Shown piece after piece: positions 18,601-28,100 of a DNA stretch of 64,000 bases. The DNA lies in assembly GCF_014679505.1 (NCBI RefSeq), contig NZ_CP061474.1, positions 2,738,001 through 2,802,000 of the forward strand. Reading direction: 5' to 3'. This DNA is from Geobacillus sp. 46C-IIa (GTDB taxonomy: Bacteria; Bacillota; Bacilli; Bacillales; Anoxybacillaceae). The stretch's first letter is position 1. Each line of letters begins with the position of its first letter. The notes below the pieces were generated by a model. It had not been told where the DNA came from. It searched no databases and saw only the letters and a list, made by a program, of their open reading frames with translations. The position numbers and the translations under genes were made by a program.

Positions 18601-18822
18601 ATGCCGGCTTTTGTCGGAATCGTGAAACTGAACAGCGTCGGGAGCAGCGGCGTGTTCCATATTGGCGATGTGTTTGCGATTTCCCCACAAAGCGTGACGA
18701 AAACGTTCGCTGGCGCCGGTTCGTTTAACACCGGCGACGGGCTTCATGTCTATAACTATTACAGCAACACGAATACGAACGACGCTGATGTCGCCGATGA
18801 AAATGTCGTCGGAAACGTATAG
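18601..18822 (+). CDS. gerPA: Spore germination protein GerPA
   Basis: A 73-residue first protein of the gerP operon. It has the GerPA pattern MPAFVGIVKLNSVGSSGVFHIGD, then PQSVTKTFAGAGSFNTGDG and NTNDADVADE. HIGD and the tyrosine-rich stretch separate it from the GerPF-like copies. GerP proteins make the coat permeable to germinants. The start ATG follows AAAGGAG. The promoter just upstream is of sigma-K type. Confidence 0.9.
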   Translation: MPAFVGIVKLNSVGSSGVFHIGDVFAISPQSVTKTFAGAGSFNTGDGLHVYNYYSNTNTNDADVADENVVGNV

Positions 18823-18837
18823 AGGAGGGGAAGGAGG

Positions 18838-19062
18838 TTGAATGTTTATATCAGCCAAAGCATTTGCATTCATCAATTGCGGATCGGTTCGGTGACGAAT
18901 TCATCCGTTTTGCAAATCGGCAGCGCCGGCAGCATTCAGGCGCTGTCCACGCTCGCCAACACCGGCGGATTCACCGGCCCAGCGCCGCAGGCAACCGTGC
19001 CGCTCGGTCCGCAAGCGCAGCCGGCCGCCCCTCTCGTCCCTCTCCATTCAGCCACTCGCTAA
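18838..19062 (+). CDS. gerPB: Spore germination protein GerPB
   Basis: A 74-residue protein with the GerPB pattern: MNVYISQSICIHQLRIGSVTNSSVLQIGSAG near the N-terminus and LANTGGFTGPAP after it. The TTG start at 18838 is supported by conservation of MNxYxxQSI and by GAGGGG seven bases upstream; a second AAGGAGG abuts the TTG. The C-terminal tail is rich in Pro and Ala. It is second in the gerP operon. Confidence 0.9.
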   Translation: MNVYISQSICIHQLRIGSVTNSSVLQIGSAGSIQALSTLANTGGFTGPAPQATVPLGPQAQPAAPLVPLHSATR

Positions 19063-19145
19063 ACTCAACAGAAAAGAGTGATGAGGACCAGAGGCCGTCC
19101 ATATATTGAAGTAAGAGGGCTCTTGGGAGAGGATGATGGTGCACG

Positions 19146-19748
19146 ATGAGTTTATACGAGTATTTCGTCAAGCTGCACCGCTATGTATCATGGCAAACAA
19201 AAAAAATACAGGCGCTTGAACAACGCCTTCACCTTCTCGAAGCCCGGCTTCGGGAAATCGAGGCACAACCGCGCACATCGATCGAACGGATCGAATATAA
19301 GTTTGACCAGTTAAAAGTGGAAACGCTAGAAGGAACATTAAACATTGGGATTGCCCCGCCGGGAGCCGGGGGAACGATTGAGGACTTTGCCGTTGAACCG
19401 GTAAAAACGGTGATTCCAAAACCGGAACCGGTGCTGATGCGCCCCATTCAAGAAAAAGTGGCCGCCTATCTCAACAAGGAAGCGCCGGAAACATTAAAAC
19501 AGCTTGAACGTCAATACGGCCGCCGCCTTGACGACACGTATCGGCAATTTATTTTGCAAGACATTGCCCGCCAGACCGATGACCGCATTCACTTTTATTT
19601 GCAGGAAAAAGCCAACCAAGGCTACGTTCCGTCCGGCGGCCGCGACGAAGCAGTCGAAAACGAAATTTTCCAGAAGGTAAAGGCCGATATTGAACAATCC
19701 CTTGACGCGTTTCTCAAACATTTGCCCACGGGGGGGGAAGAACCATGA
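19146..19748 (+). CDS. gerPC: Spore germination protein GerPC
   Basis: A 200-residue protein, the only large member of the operon. It begins with a coiled coil (about 15-45: TKKIQALEQRLHLLEARLREIE), then IERIEYKFDQLKVETLEGTLNIG as in other GerPC proteins, and a helical C-terminal half. There is an 83-bp gap after gerPB. The stop overlaps the gerPD start as ATGA, showing translational coupling. Confidence 0.9.
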   Translation: MSLYEYFVKLHRYVSWQTKKIQALEQRLHLLEARLREIEAQPRTSIERIEYKFDQLKVETLEGTLNIGIAPPGAGGTIEDFAVEPVKTVIPKPEPVLMRPIQEKVAAYLNKEAPETLKQLERQYGRRLDDTYRQFILQDIARQTDDRIHFYLQEKANQGYVPSGGRDEAVENEIFQKVKADIEQSLDAFLKHLPTGGEEP

Positions 19749-19936
19749 ATTATACGGTCATCAACCGCGATGTGCACGTCGGCGATATCCGCCTCGTAGC
19801 GGTCGCCAGCGCCTCGCTGTTTTTAATCGGCGACGCCGATGTGATCAACTTGTCATCAGCGTTTGACACGCCGCCGGAATCGCTTATTATCGGCCCGTTC
19901 GTTCCGCTCGTGCCAATCCGAGGGGAAGCATCGTGA
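19745..19936 (+). CDS. gerPD: Spore germination protein GerPD
   Basis: A 63-residue protein: MNYTVINRDVHVGDIRLVAVASASLFLIGDA is the usual GerPD opening, and the C-terminus ends in IGPFVPLVP. ATG overlaps the gerPC stop, and its own TGA overlaps the gerPE GTG. Confidence 0.88.
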   Translation: MNYTVINRDVHVGDIRLVAVASASLFLIGDADVINLSSAFDTPPESLIIGPFVPLVPIRGEAS

Positions 19937-20331
19937 AACGGACGTCAGTAGTGCAGGCATTTCATGCGGAAACGCTGATCATTAGCTCTGTACTGCAAAT
20001 CGGTGACTCGGAACGGATTTCCGCCCGTACGCGCGCCTTGGCCGTCCAGCGCCAATATGAGCTGTTTTTTGGTCCGGAAGGGGAACAAACATTCCCGATT
20101 TTTACAAAACCGATCCCGCGTTGGTCTTCCCCGCCGCCAGTCGCTTCCCGGCAGACGCTCCATCACTCTCCGGTCATTTCGGTTCGGTCAGTTCGCGTGC
20201 TTGGGATTTCTTCGTCAGCTGTCGTCCATATCGGTTCAACCTCCACCGCAGAGGCGGAGGCACGAATAAAACATATCCGCCAGCTGGCTGACTCTGCGTC
20301 GGGCGCGCAAACAAGAGGGAGGGGTGCATAA
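19933..20331 (+). CDS. gerPE: Spore germination protein GerPE
   Basis: A 132-residue protein starting at GTG 19933 (GTGA overlap with gerPD). It shows two GerP-like modules, ETLIISSVLQIGDSERISARTRALAVQRQ and VRVLGISSSAVVHIGSTSTAEAE, typical of GerPE. The stop TAA overlaps the gerPF ATG. Confidence 0.87.
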   Translation: MKRTSVVQAFHAETLIISSVLQIGDSERISARTRALAVQRQYELFFGPEGEQTFPIFTKPIPRWSSPPPVASRQTLHHSPVISVRSVRVLGISSSAVVHIGSTSTAEAEARIKHIRQLADSASGAQTRGRGA

Positions 20332-20552
20332 TGCCTTCATTCGTCGGTCCGATTAAAATCAATAACGTTGGAAGCGGCGCCGTCGTCCAAATGGGGGATT
20401 GCCTCTATATTGCGCCGAAAGTCGCCACAAAAACGCAAGCCGGATCCGGGGGTTTCAACACCGGCGATTTTGTGATGACAAACAACGCCATTAGTTTTAC
20501 GAACGCGTTTGACCCAGATGTATTTGATCAAAACGTCGCCGCTAACAACTGA
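20331..20552 (+). CDS. gerPF: Spore germination protein GerPF
   Basis: A 73-residue final operon member: MPSFVGPIKINNVGSGAVVQMGD, IAPKVATKTQAGSGGFNTGDF, then NAFDPDVFDQ. The start is coupled to the gerPE stop as TAATG. An intrinsic terminator follows within 25 bp. Confidence 0.9.
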   Translation: MPSFVGPIKINNVGSGAVVQMGDCLYIAPKVATKTQAGSGGFNTGDFVMTNNAISFTNAFDPDVFDQNVAANN

Positions 20553-20572
20553 ACATTGTCAAACACAAACAA

Positions 20573-20598
20573 GGGGGGCAGATTGCCCCCTGTTTTCT
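20573..20598. terminator. Terminator after gerPF
   Basis: GGGGGC (20574-20579) pairs with GCCCCC (20585-20590), followed by TGTTTTCTTT. A-rich sequence on the left would also give a U-rich tail for the converging sbcC transcript. Confidence 0.8.
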
Positions 20599-20635
20599 TT
20601 ACCGAATACCTGTTTTTTGTTCAACGGGTCACTCC

Positions 20636-23600
20636 TTACATCGTTTCCAGCCGGACGCGCGTGCCGCGGCCGGACGGCTCAGCCGGCTCAACGATGAGCC
20701 TCCGCGGCAGACGCGTGCGAATTTCTTGGACATGGCTAATGACGCCGACCGCCAGCCGTTGTGTATGCAGCTTTTCCAACGCAGAAATGACCATATCGAG
20801 CAGTTCGGCGTCAAGTGTGCCAAAACCTTCATCCAAAAAGAAAAACCGGAGCGGATATTCGCCGCGCAGCTGAATTTGCGCCGACAGCGCCAGCGCCAGT
20901 GACAGTGAGGTCAAAAACGTTTCCCCGCCCGAGAGCGTCGCCACCGGCCGTCTGACGCCGCCGTTGGCATCATCGCGGATGAGAAATCCGCCTTGCGAAT
21001 CGAGTTCAAGCGAGTAACGGTGCCTTGTTAACCGTTGCAACCGCTCCGCGGCTATGGCTGTCACTTGTTCGAGTTGCTCTTCCGCCATAAACTCCACAAA
21101 ACTATTGCCGCGAAGCAGCGTCTGCAGCTGCTTATATCGCTCGATCTGCCGGCTGAGCTGCGCTTGCTTCGCCTCGAGTTCAACAAAACGGGCATGTTTT
21201 TTTCTCAACTCCGCCACTTTTGCTTGAATGGCTCCAAGCTGTTGCGTCATCGTTTCCATTTGCACTTTTCGCTCGGCGTATACGCGCTGCAGCATCTCCC
21301 ATTGTTCTGCGCTCACCACCGCCTCGCCGAGAGCGGCCGCAAGTTGAGCCCGGCGGTGCTCCGCCTGTTCCACTTGGCGCCAATAGCGGCGGATGGCTTC
21401 GTCCCACTCGCCGCATTGCTCTTTTGTCGCCCTCGCCCGTTCAGCTTCTTCCGCATCGGCAAACGCCGTATCGGCAAGGGCGCGGCGCCAGCGGGCGAGC
21501 GCCTCTTCTTCGCGGCGAACCCCTTCTTCATACGCCTGCTTGGCCGCCTTTGTCTCGCTTTCTAGCGTCTGGTGCTGTTTTTGCGCACGCTGCCATTCAT
21601 CATACGCCTGCTGCTCGCCGCTTTGCAACCGGCGCCATTCAGCTTCCGCTTCCCGAAGCTGCACAGCCGCCGGGCTGGGGCCGGCTTTCTCACGCCGCTG
21701 CCGTGCATACTCTTCCGATAACTGCTGTTTAGCGTTAATAAGCGAGTCAAGGCGTATGCGCTCCGTCTCCATCCGGCGCTGTTCTTCGGACGCTTCTTCT
21801 TTGGCCCGCTGTTTTTCTTCTAAAAACGGCACGCTATCCTCAAGCCGTTTTTGCACGTCGCGCCACCTTTTCTCTTGTTCGCGCAGCTGCTCGTATACCG
21901 CGTCGATCGTCTCGAGTGAAAACGAAGGGTAGGCATGTCTCCATTGCTGCTCAAGCTGCTGCCGCTCCTCTTCGAGACGCTGTCTTTCAGCTTGCAACGC
22001 TTCCCTGTCAGCGGCCGCCCACCGGCAGGCGTTTTCCGCTTCGCGCCGCGCCGTTTCCGCTTCGTTCCACTGGGCGAGCGCCCGGTAAACAGATTCTTTT
22101 TGCTCAATGACATCTTGCTCGAGCGCCCGCACTTCAACGGCGACATCGTCCACTTCTTCCGACGGGCGGCCGGCGGCAAAGAACGGGGGCGCCCCATGGC
22201 CGGCGGCCAGCCCCGCGAGCTGTTCAAGCTGCGCCTTTAACGAGAACAAGACTTGTAAATCTTGCTCACACTGCCGGCGCTTCTGCTCGAGGTCAGGCAG
22301 TTGCCCGTAGCCGGAAGAATGCGGCATCGTGGACGGATGCGGATGTTCGCGCGACCCGCACACCGGGCACGGCTCACCGGGGCGGAGCTGTTCGGCCAGC
22401 ACAGCCGCCAGTTCCGCCGTTCGCGCCTCTTCCATCCGCTTCCGCTCCACCTCCATGTCTTGCTGCAGCGCGTACAGCCGTTTTTCGACGTCTTGCTGCC
22501 GCTGACAGACGGAATGGTATGTTTTCTCTACGAGCCGAAACAGCTGCTGAAGCCGGGCGCCGACGGCGGCAGCCTGGCGTTCCCTCTTTGCCCGTTCCTC
22601 TTCCGCCTGGCGCCACATCGCTTCCTTTTGCCGGAGCTGTGCATCAACACGGGCGATGGCCGCTGCCGCTTGCTCGATTTGCCGCTTCTCCCCATGCGCC
22701 TGCTCCACTTCGTCTTTACCGGCTAGCGCCTCCGCATACCGTTGCAGTTCTTCTTTTAGCTCCTGCTGTCGCTTCATGCCGCGTTCATACCAGGCAGACG
22801 CTTCTTCGAACCGGCGTTGCGCCGCTTTCTCGCGACCCGCTAGCCGATTTCGTTCCTCATTGAGGGCAGCAAGCTCATGCGTGAGCGCCTCCATTTGCCG
22901 CTCGAGCTGTTCTGCCTGGCGCAGCCGCTCCGTTTGCGCCAGCAGTTCCGGTTCGCGGCTCGCTTTTTCCTGCCGCGCCTGTTCGTAGCGGCGCACCGCT
23001 TCCTCGTAGCCGGCCTTGGCTTCCTCGAGCTTTCGCGCCAGCTCTTCGTAGCGCTTGGACGCCTCTGCCCGCAAGCGCCGTGCCTGTTCGTATTGTTCCC
23101 GGTACGGCCAAATGCGCTCCGCCTGCTCAGCGCGCTCCTTTTTTTCTTCGAGCGCACGGATTTCCGGCTCACGCCGGCGCAGCTCGGCCAGCTCTCGCTC
23201 GACCGCTTCTTTTTCTTGCTGCCACACCCAAAGCTGTCTCGTCCGTTCAACATCCGCTTCGACGTCCTCGAGCTCTTTTTTCCGCTTGGCAAGCAGTGCG
23301 GCCAACTCCCGCTCCTCCGCCTCCGCTTGTTCGAGCGCGGCTTTTGACGCATCGCCAAGCCCTGCCTTCTCCGCTTTGATTTTTTCCTCTTCTTGCTCAG
23401 CGGCGGCAAGCCGGTCTTTTAGCTTTTTGCTTAGTTGGTCGCCGTACCGCTCAAGGTGGAAGAGGCGCTGCAGCATTTGCCGCCGCTCCGCCCCTTTCAG
23501 CGATAAAAATTCAGCAAATTTGCCTTGCGGCAAAACGACCGCTCTAGTAAAATCTTCCATAGTCAAACCGAGCAACTGCCCTACCGCCTTGTCCACATCG

Positions 23601-23980
23601 GACAGCTTGTCAGCGAGCACGACCGGCTCTGGCTGATGCTCGATCAACCGGCAGACGGCGCTTCGCGCCCGCCACTCATCCACTTTTTTTAAACTGCGCT
23701 CCACCGTATACCGTTTGGCCCCCGCCGCATGTTCAAGCTCAAATGTAAACGAGACGAACAACTCTTGTTCAGCATGGTTGATGATCGCTTGGGTGCGGTT
23801 GGCGGCCCGCTCAACACTGCCGTACAGCGCCAGCGTAATGGCGTCTAAAATCGTTGACTTGCCGCTTCCGGTCGGACCAAAAATGCCAAATACGCCGCCG
23901 TCACACAGCGTGGTGAAATCGATCGTCTGTTTTTCGCGGAAGCTATGAAGGCCGGCGATCGTCAGTGAAATCGGCTTCAC
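20636..23980 (-). CDS. sbcC: Nuclease subunit SbcC
   Basis: A 1114-residue SMC-like ATPase that works with SbcD to cut hairpins and blocked DNA ends. Walker A is GPTGSGKST near residue 35, the signature is TLSGGETFLTSLSLALALS and Walker B is FFFLDEGFGTLDAELLD at the C-terminal end. Long coiled coils flank a zinc hook, Cys538-Pro-Val-Cys541 (GEPCPVCGSREHPHP). The start is GTG at 23980, overlapping the sbcD stop by four bases. It is the last gene of addB-addA-sbcD-sbcC. Many antisense open frames across it are compositional shadows. Confidence 0.95.
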   Translation of the reverse strand: MKPISLTIAGLHSFREKQTIDFTTLCDGGVFGIFGPTGSGKSTILDAITLALYGSVERAANRTQAIINHAEQELFVSFTFELEHAAGAKRYTVERSLKKVDEWRARSAVCRLIEHQPEPVVLADKLSDVDKAVGQLLGLTMEDFTRAVVLPQGKFAEFLSLKGAERRQMLQRLFHLERYGDQLSKKLKDRLAAAEQEEEKIKAEKAGLGDASKAALEQAEAEERELAALLAKRKKELEDVEADVERTRQLWVWQQEKEAVERELAELRRREPEIRALEEKKERAEQAERIWPYREQYEQARRLRAEASKRYEELARKLEEAKAGYEEAVRRYEQARQEKASREPELLAQTERLRQAEQLERQMEALTHELAALNEERNRLAGREKAAQRRFEEASAWYERGMKRQQELKEELQRYAEALAGKDEVEQAHGEKRQIEQAAAAIARVDAQLRQKEAMWRQAEEERAKRERQAAAVGARLQQLFRLVEKTYHSVCQRQQDVEKRLYALQQDMEVERKRMEEARTAELAAVLAEQLRPGEPCPVCGSREHPHPSTMPHSSGYGQLPDLEQKRRQCEQDLQVLFSLKAQLEQLAGLAAGHGAPPFFAAGRPSEEVDDVAVEVRALEQDVIEQKESVYRALAQWNEAETARREAENACRWAAADREALQAERQRLEEERQQLEQQWRHAYPSFSLETIDAVYEQLREQEKRWRDVQKRLEDSVPFLEEKQRAKEEASEEQRRMETERIRLDSLINAKQQLSEEYARQRREKAGPSPAAVQLREAEAEWRRLQSGEQQAYDEWQRAQKQHQTLESETKAAKQAYEEGVRREEEALARWRRALADTAFADAEEAERARATKEQCGEWDEAIRRYWRQVEQAEHRRAQLAAALGEAVVSAEQWEMLQRVYAERKVQMETMTQQLGAIQAKVAELRKKHARFVELEAKQAQLSRQIERYKQLQTLLRGNSFVEFMAEEQLEQVTAIAAERLQRLTRHRYSLELDSQGGFLIRDDANGGVRRPVATLSGGETFLTSLSLALALSAQIQLRGEYPLRFFFLDEGFGTLDAELLDMVISALEKLHTQRLAVGVISHVQEIRTRLPRRLIVEPAEPSGRGTRVRLETM

Positions 23981-25155
23981 TCCTCTCCCCCCTCTTTTTC
24001 TTCTTCCGCCGTCAGCTCTAAAAAGAGGCGGACGAGCTCTTCATCCGGCGTCTGCCCCCCGGTTTGCCGTTTGTAAAAACGGCAGAACATCTCTTCGAGC
24101 GAGAGCGTTTCGCGGCTCAGTTCGGCCACCTCTTCCATCCGGTGCGGAAACACCGGACGGATATGGACAAAACCGGGATGAAGTTTACGCAGCCGATAAA
24201 TTTCTTCCATTGTTAGCGGTTCAGTCACATGGAGCTCTAAATCAACCCAGCACGACGGGTCTTTTCCTTCCTCGCACCAGCGGTACACTTGGGCGAGCCC
24301 TTCCGTCGCTTTCCAGCGGACAAGCGGCTTTCCGGCGGCAAGCGGAATTTCCGTCACGCTGGCCGCCCCGCCCGGATGGACATCAACAACCGTGACCGAC
24401 TTGGCATGCCCAGCTTCAGAGAAGCTATAGGCAAGCGGAGAACCGGAATAGCGCGCCGCCGTCTCCGCCCGTTTGACGTCCTGCGGCCGATGCAGATGGC
24501 CGAGCGCCACATATTGGGCGGCGTTCGGCAAACTCGCCGCCGCCACTGTATAAGCGCCGCCCACTTCAATCGGCCGCTCGGAATCGGACGTATGGCCGCC
24601 GGCGACGTAAAGATGGCTCATCACGATATTGACCGTCTTCTCGGTGAATGAGGCGGCCATCGCCGTTAACAGCGCACGGATGCGGTCATCATACCGGTCG
24701 CGCAGCGCCGTTTCCCGATGGTCGGACGACAGCAGTTCAGCGAGGCGTGATTCAGACGGATAGGCCAACGGAGCAAGCATCATCGTTTCTCCGCACGATG
24801 GGACGTCAATCTGACAAACGGAAGCTTCCGGGCGGCCGAAAAGAAAGATATGATAATCGGAAAGCAGCGTCCGAGCCGCGCTGATGCGGTCCGGATGGTC
24901 ATGGTTGCCGCTGATGACGGCGACCGGCCGGCGTCCTTTGTCAGACAGGCGGGCTAAACTTTCGTAAAACAATTGTTCCGCCGCCGCCGGCGGATTGACG
25001 GAATCGAACACATCGCCGGCCATTAAGATGACGTCAATTTGTTCGTTCCTAACGATTTCGACAAGCTCGTCGATAAACGCTTCCTGCTCAGCCAGCCGGC
25101 TTCGGCCCTCGAGCGTCCTCCCGAGATGCCAGTCGGCCGTATGCAAAATGCGCAT
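23977..25155 (-). CDS. sbcD: Nuclease subunit SbcD
   Basis: A 392-residue Mre11-type Mn2+-dependent phosphoesterase. Metal ligands are visible in HTADWHLG (Asp8, His10), MAGDVFDS and SGNHDHPDR, with later ALGHLHRPQ. The C-terminal region would contact the SbcC coiled-coil base. The ATG at 25155 is 18 bp downstream of the addA stop, and the end overlaps sbcC by GTGA. Confidence 0.94.
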   Translation of the reverse strand: MRILHTADWHLGRTLEGRSRLAEQEAFIDELVEIVRNEQIDVILMAGDVFDSVNPPAAAEQLFYESLARLSDKGRRPVAVISGNHDHPDRISAARTLLSDYHIFLFGRPEASVCQIDVPSCGETMMLAPLAYPSESRLAELLSSDHRETALRDRYDDRIRALLTAMAASFTEKTVNIVMSHLYVAGGHTSDSERPIEVGGAYTVAAASLPNAAQYVALGHLHRPQDVKRAETAARYSGSPLAYSFSEAGHAKSVTVVDVHPGGAASVTEIPLAAGKPLVRWKATEGLAQVYRWCEEGKDPSCWVDLELHVTEPLTMEEIYRLRKLHPGFVHIRPVFPHRMEEVAELSRETLSLEEMFCRFYKRQTGGQTPDEELVRLFLELTAEEEKEGGEE

Positions 25156-25173
25156 CGTCTCTCCCCCTCCGCT

Positions 25174-28100
25174 TCACTCCACTGCGAGAAAATACCCGCC
25201 GTCAAACGAGTATAAGTAACATTCCGCCACCGGCACGCGCCAAATTTGCTCAATAGCCCGCCGATAGAGGCGCATTTGCGCCCCGTAGCGGCCAAGCAAA
25301 AAGCGGACGGCCGCCTCTTTTTGACCGGCAAAACGGCCCGTCACCTCATCCGTCTTATAGTCGATCACCACATAGCCGTGTTCATCGGCAAACACGCAGT
25401 CGACCACCCCTTGCACGAGCAGGCGGCGGCCGCCCTCCATCCCTTCGCCGCCGTAGAGTTCGTCAACCGGAAGCCCTAAGCTGAACGGCACTTCGCGGTA
25501 TACTTCGCCGGCGGCGCAGAGGCGCCGGCCGATGTCCGTTGCGAAAAAGGCGATGATCGCGGCGGCATCGACCGCTTCAGCTTGCTCGGCCGACAGCAAT
25601 TCTTTTTCGACAAGTCGAATGATTTGGCTGCGGATCGACGATTCGTCCATCGGTGCGTGCAAATCGAGATGGCGCATGACGACATGAAGCGCGGTTCCTT
25701 TTTCAGCGGGTGTCAACGTTTTTTCCTGCATAAAGCGCGGTCGGGCAAACAGCGGGGCCGTCCCTTTGCGCGGCAGCCACTCGTCCGCCTGTTCGCCAAA
25801 CAGCACCCGCTGTTCTTTCAGTTCTGAGACCGACTGTTTTGCGCGCACGGCCGTCTCCTTTTCGTAGCGATACCGCCATAACAGGCGGCGCCTTGCCTCC
25901 TTCTCCCATTCTCCTCGAGTCGGAACGGGGCGGCCTTGTTCGAGCGCGGCAAGCGTGCCGCCATCCTCCCGGTCGGCCGACATCTCACCGCCGCGCAGCT
26001 CGGCTGCCGGCACGATCGCAAGACGCCACACCGACGGATGAGAGGCAATCTCCGGCGGCGCTGACGCATCCGCTTCGATTAAGGCGCACCCGTCTCGATG
26101 ACGGATGAGCGCCCGGCCGATCCAATCTAAGTACGAACGGGCCGACGCCCGCACATCGTCCGGAAGGAGCCAGCCGCTTTCAGCGGCAATGCTTTTCCAT
26201 TTTTCAATCTCTTTGTCCGCATCATTGACCGAAGCAAGCAAGTACAGCTTCTCTTTTGCCCTTGTGAGCGCGACGTACAAAACGCGCATTTCCTCCGCCA
26301 GCAGCTCAAGCCGCTTTTTCACTTGAATGGCCAACAGCGGCAGCGTCGGGTAGCTGATGCGCAGCTGCGGATGGACAAACCGGGCGGCAAATCCGAGCTC
26401 TTTATCAAGCAAATACGGGGAATGCAAGTCGCGCGTATAAAATGGGCGCGCGAGTCCAGCAAGAAAAACGATCGGAAATTCGAGCCCTTTGCTGCTATGG
26501 ATCGTCATGACGCGCACGACATCTTCCTGCTCGCCGAGCTGACGGGCCGCCCCTAAGTCGTCGCCGCGCTCTTGCAGCCGCTCGATGAAGCGGAGAAAGC
26601 GGAACAGCCCGCGGAATGACGTCGACTCGTATTGCCGGGCGCGGTCATATAGGGCGCGCAAATTGGCTTGCCGCTGCTTTCCGCCCGGCAAAGCGCCGAC
26701 AAAATCATAAAATTGCGTATCGCGGTACAGCTGCCAAATCAGGTCCGCTAATGAACGGCGGCGCGCCATCGTGCGCCATTCTTCCAACCGGTCGAGAAAG
26801 GCAATGGCTTTTTTCTTGGCATTCTCTTCCTCATCCGTTTCCGCCGGCTTCTGGCGAAACGCTTGCAGCGCCTCGAAAAACGCGCCTTTCGGGTCGCTGA
26901 GGCGGATCATAGCGAGCTCGTTTTCATCAAACCGAAATAGCGGTGAACGGAGCACAGCCGCCAGCGGAATATCCTGATATGGATTATCGATCACTTTCAA
27001 CAGCGACAACATCACCGAAATTTCCGTCGCTTGGAAATAGCCGGATGACAAATCAGCTGCTGCCGGAATGCCATGAGCCTGCAGCTGTTCAATTAGTTGC
27101 GGCGCATTTGTCATCGAACGGACGAGCACGACGATATCGCGATACATGGCACGCCGCGGTTGCCTGCTCGAACGGTCGTACACATAAAACGGGCGTGAAA
27201 CGGTCTCTTTTATTTTTTCTGCCATCAAGCGCGCCTCAAGCTCCGCTGCCTCAAGCTCGGCCGCTTCCTCCTCGCCCTCTTCCGCCGCGCGCTGCCGGTT
27301 GATGATCATCACCTCCGGAACGGCATCCGTCCCATCTGGATAATCGGCGCCATACGTAAGCTGCGCCGCCTCATCGTAAGCCATTTCCCCGACCGCTTCC
27401 CCCATAATTTGCGCAAATAGGAAATTTGCCCCATTGAGCACCTCCGCGCGGCTGCGGAAGTTGCTCGCCAAGTCGATTTTCATTCCCCCTGCTTCCCCAT
27501 CAGCGGTAAACCGCTTGTACTTATCGAGAAACAGCATCGGCTCGGCGAGGCGGAACCGGTAAATCGATTGCTTGACATCGCCGACCATAAACAAGTTGCC
27601 CGTTCGCTCGCTTCCTTTTTTGACGAGCTGCAAAATCGTTTCTTGGACGAGGTTCGTATCTTGATACTCATCAACAAGCACCTCATCAAACTGCGCCTGG
27701 TACTCCAAAGCGGCGGACGACGGCTGCCATTCGCCTGTTTCCGGGTCGCGCTGCCGCAAAACGCGCAAACAGTAATGCTCCAAGTCGGAAAAATCAACGA
27801 TCCCTTTTTCCCGTTTCGCCGCTTCAAACATGGCGGAAAAGCGGCGGACGAGAGCGACGATCGTTTCGACGACCGGTTTCATCTCGCGCATGTGACGAAG
27901 CCAAGTAGACGGGCGAAACGAAAACACGTTGTCGCGCAGTGCCTCGATTTTCTTTTTCACTTGATCGCGCAGCGATTTCGCTTCATCGATGAGCCGCGCC
28001 TCATACCCGTCGCCGCGGCAAGCCGGGAGCCGTCCGAACGACAGCGATTGCAGCGCACGATGCAGCTCATCCCACGGCCCAGCCAGCCGCTTTTCCAAAT

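Noticed and set aside
18307..20552. CRISPR-like repetition in the gerP region
   Set aside because: The similarity is between related coding sequences, not regularly spaced identical repeats.
20636..23980. Many long antisense frames over sbcC
   Set aside because: They result from GC-rich, Glu/Gln/Arg-biased coiled-coil codons; none has context of a gene.
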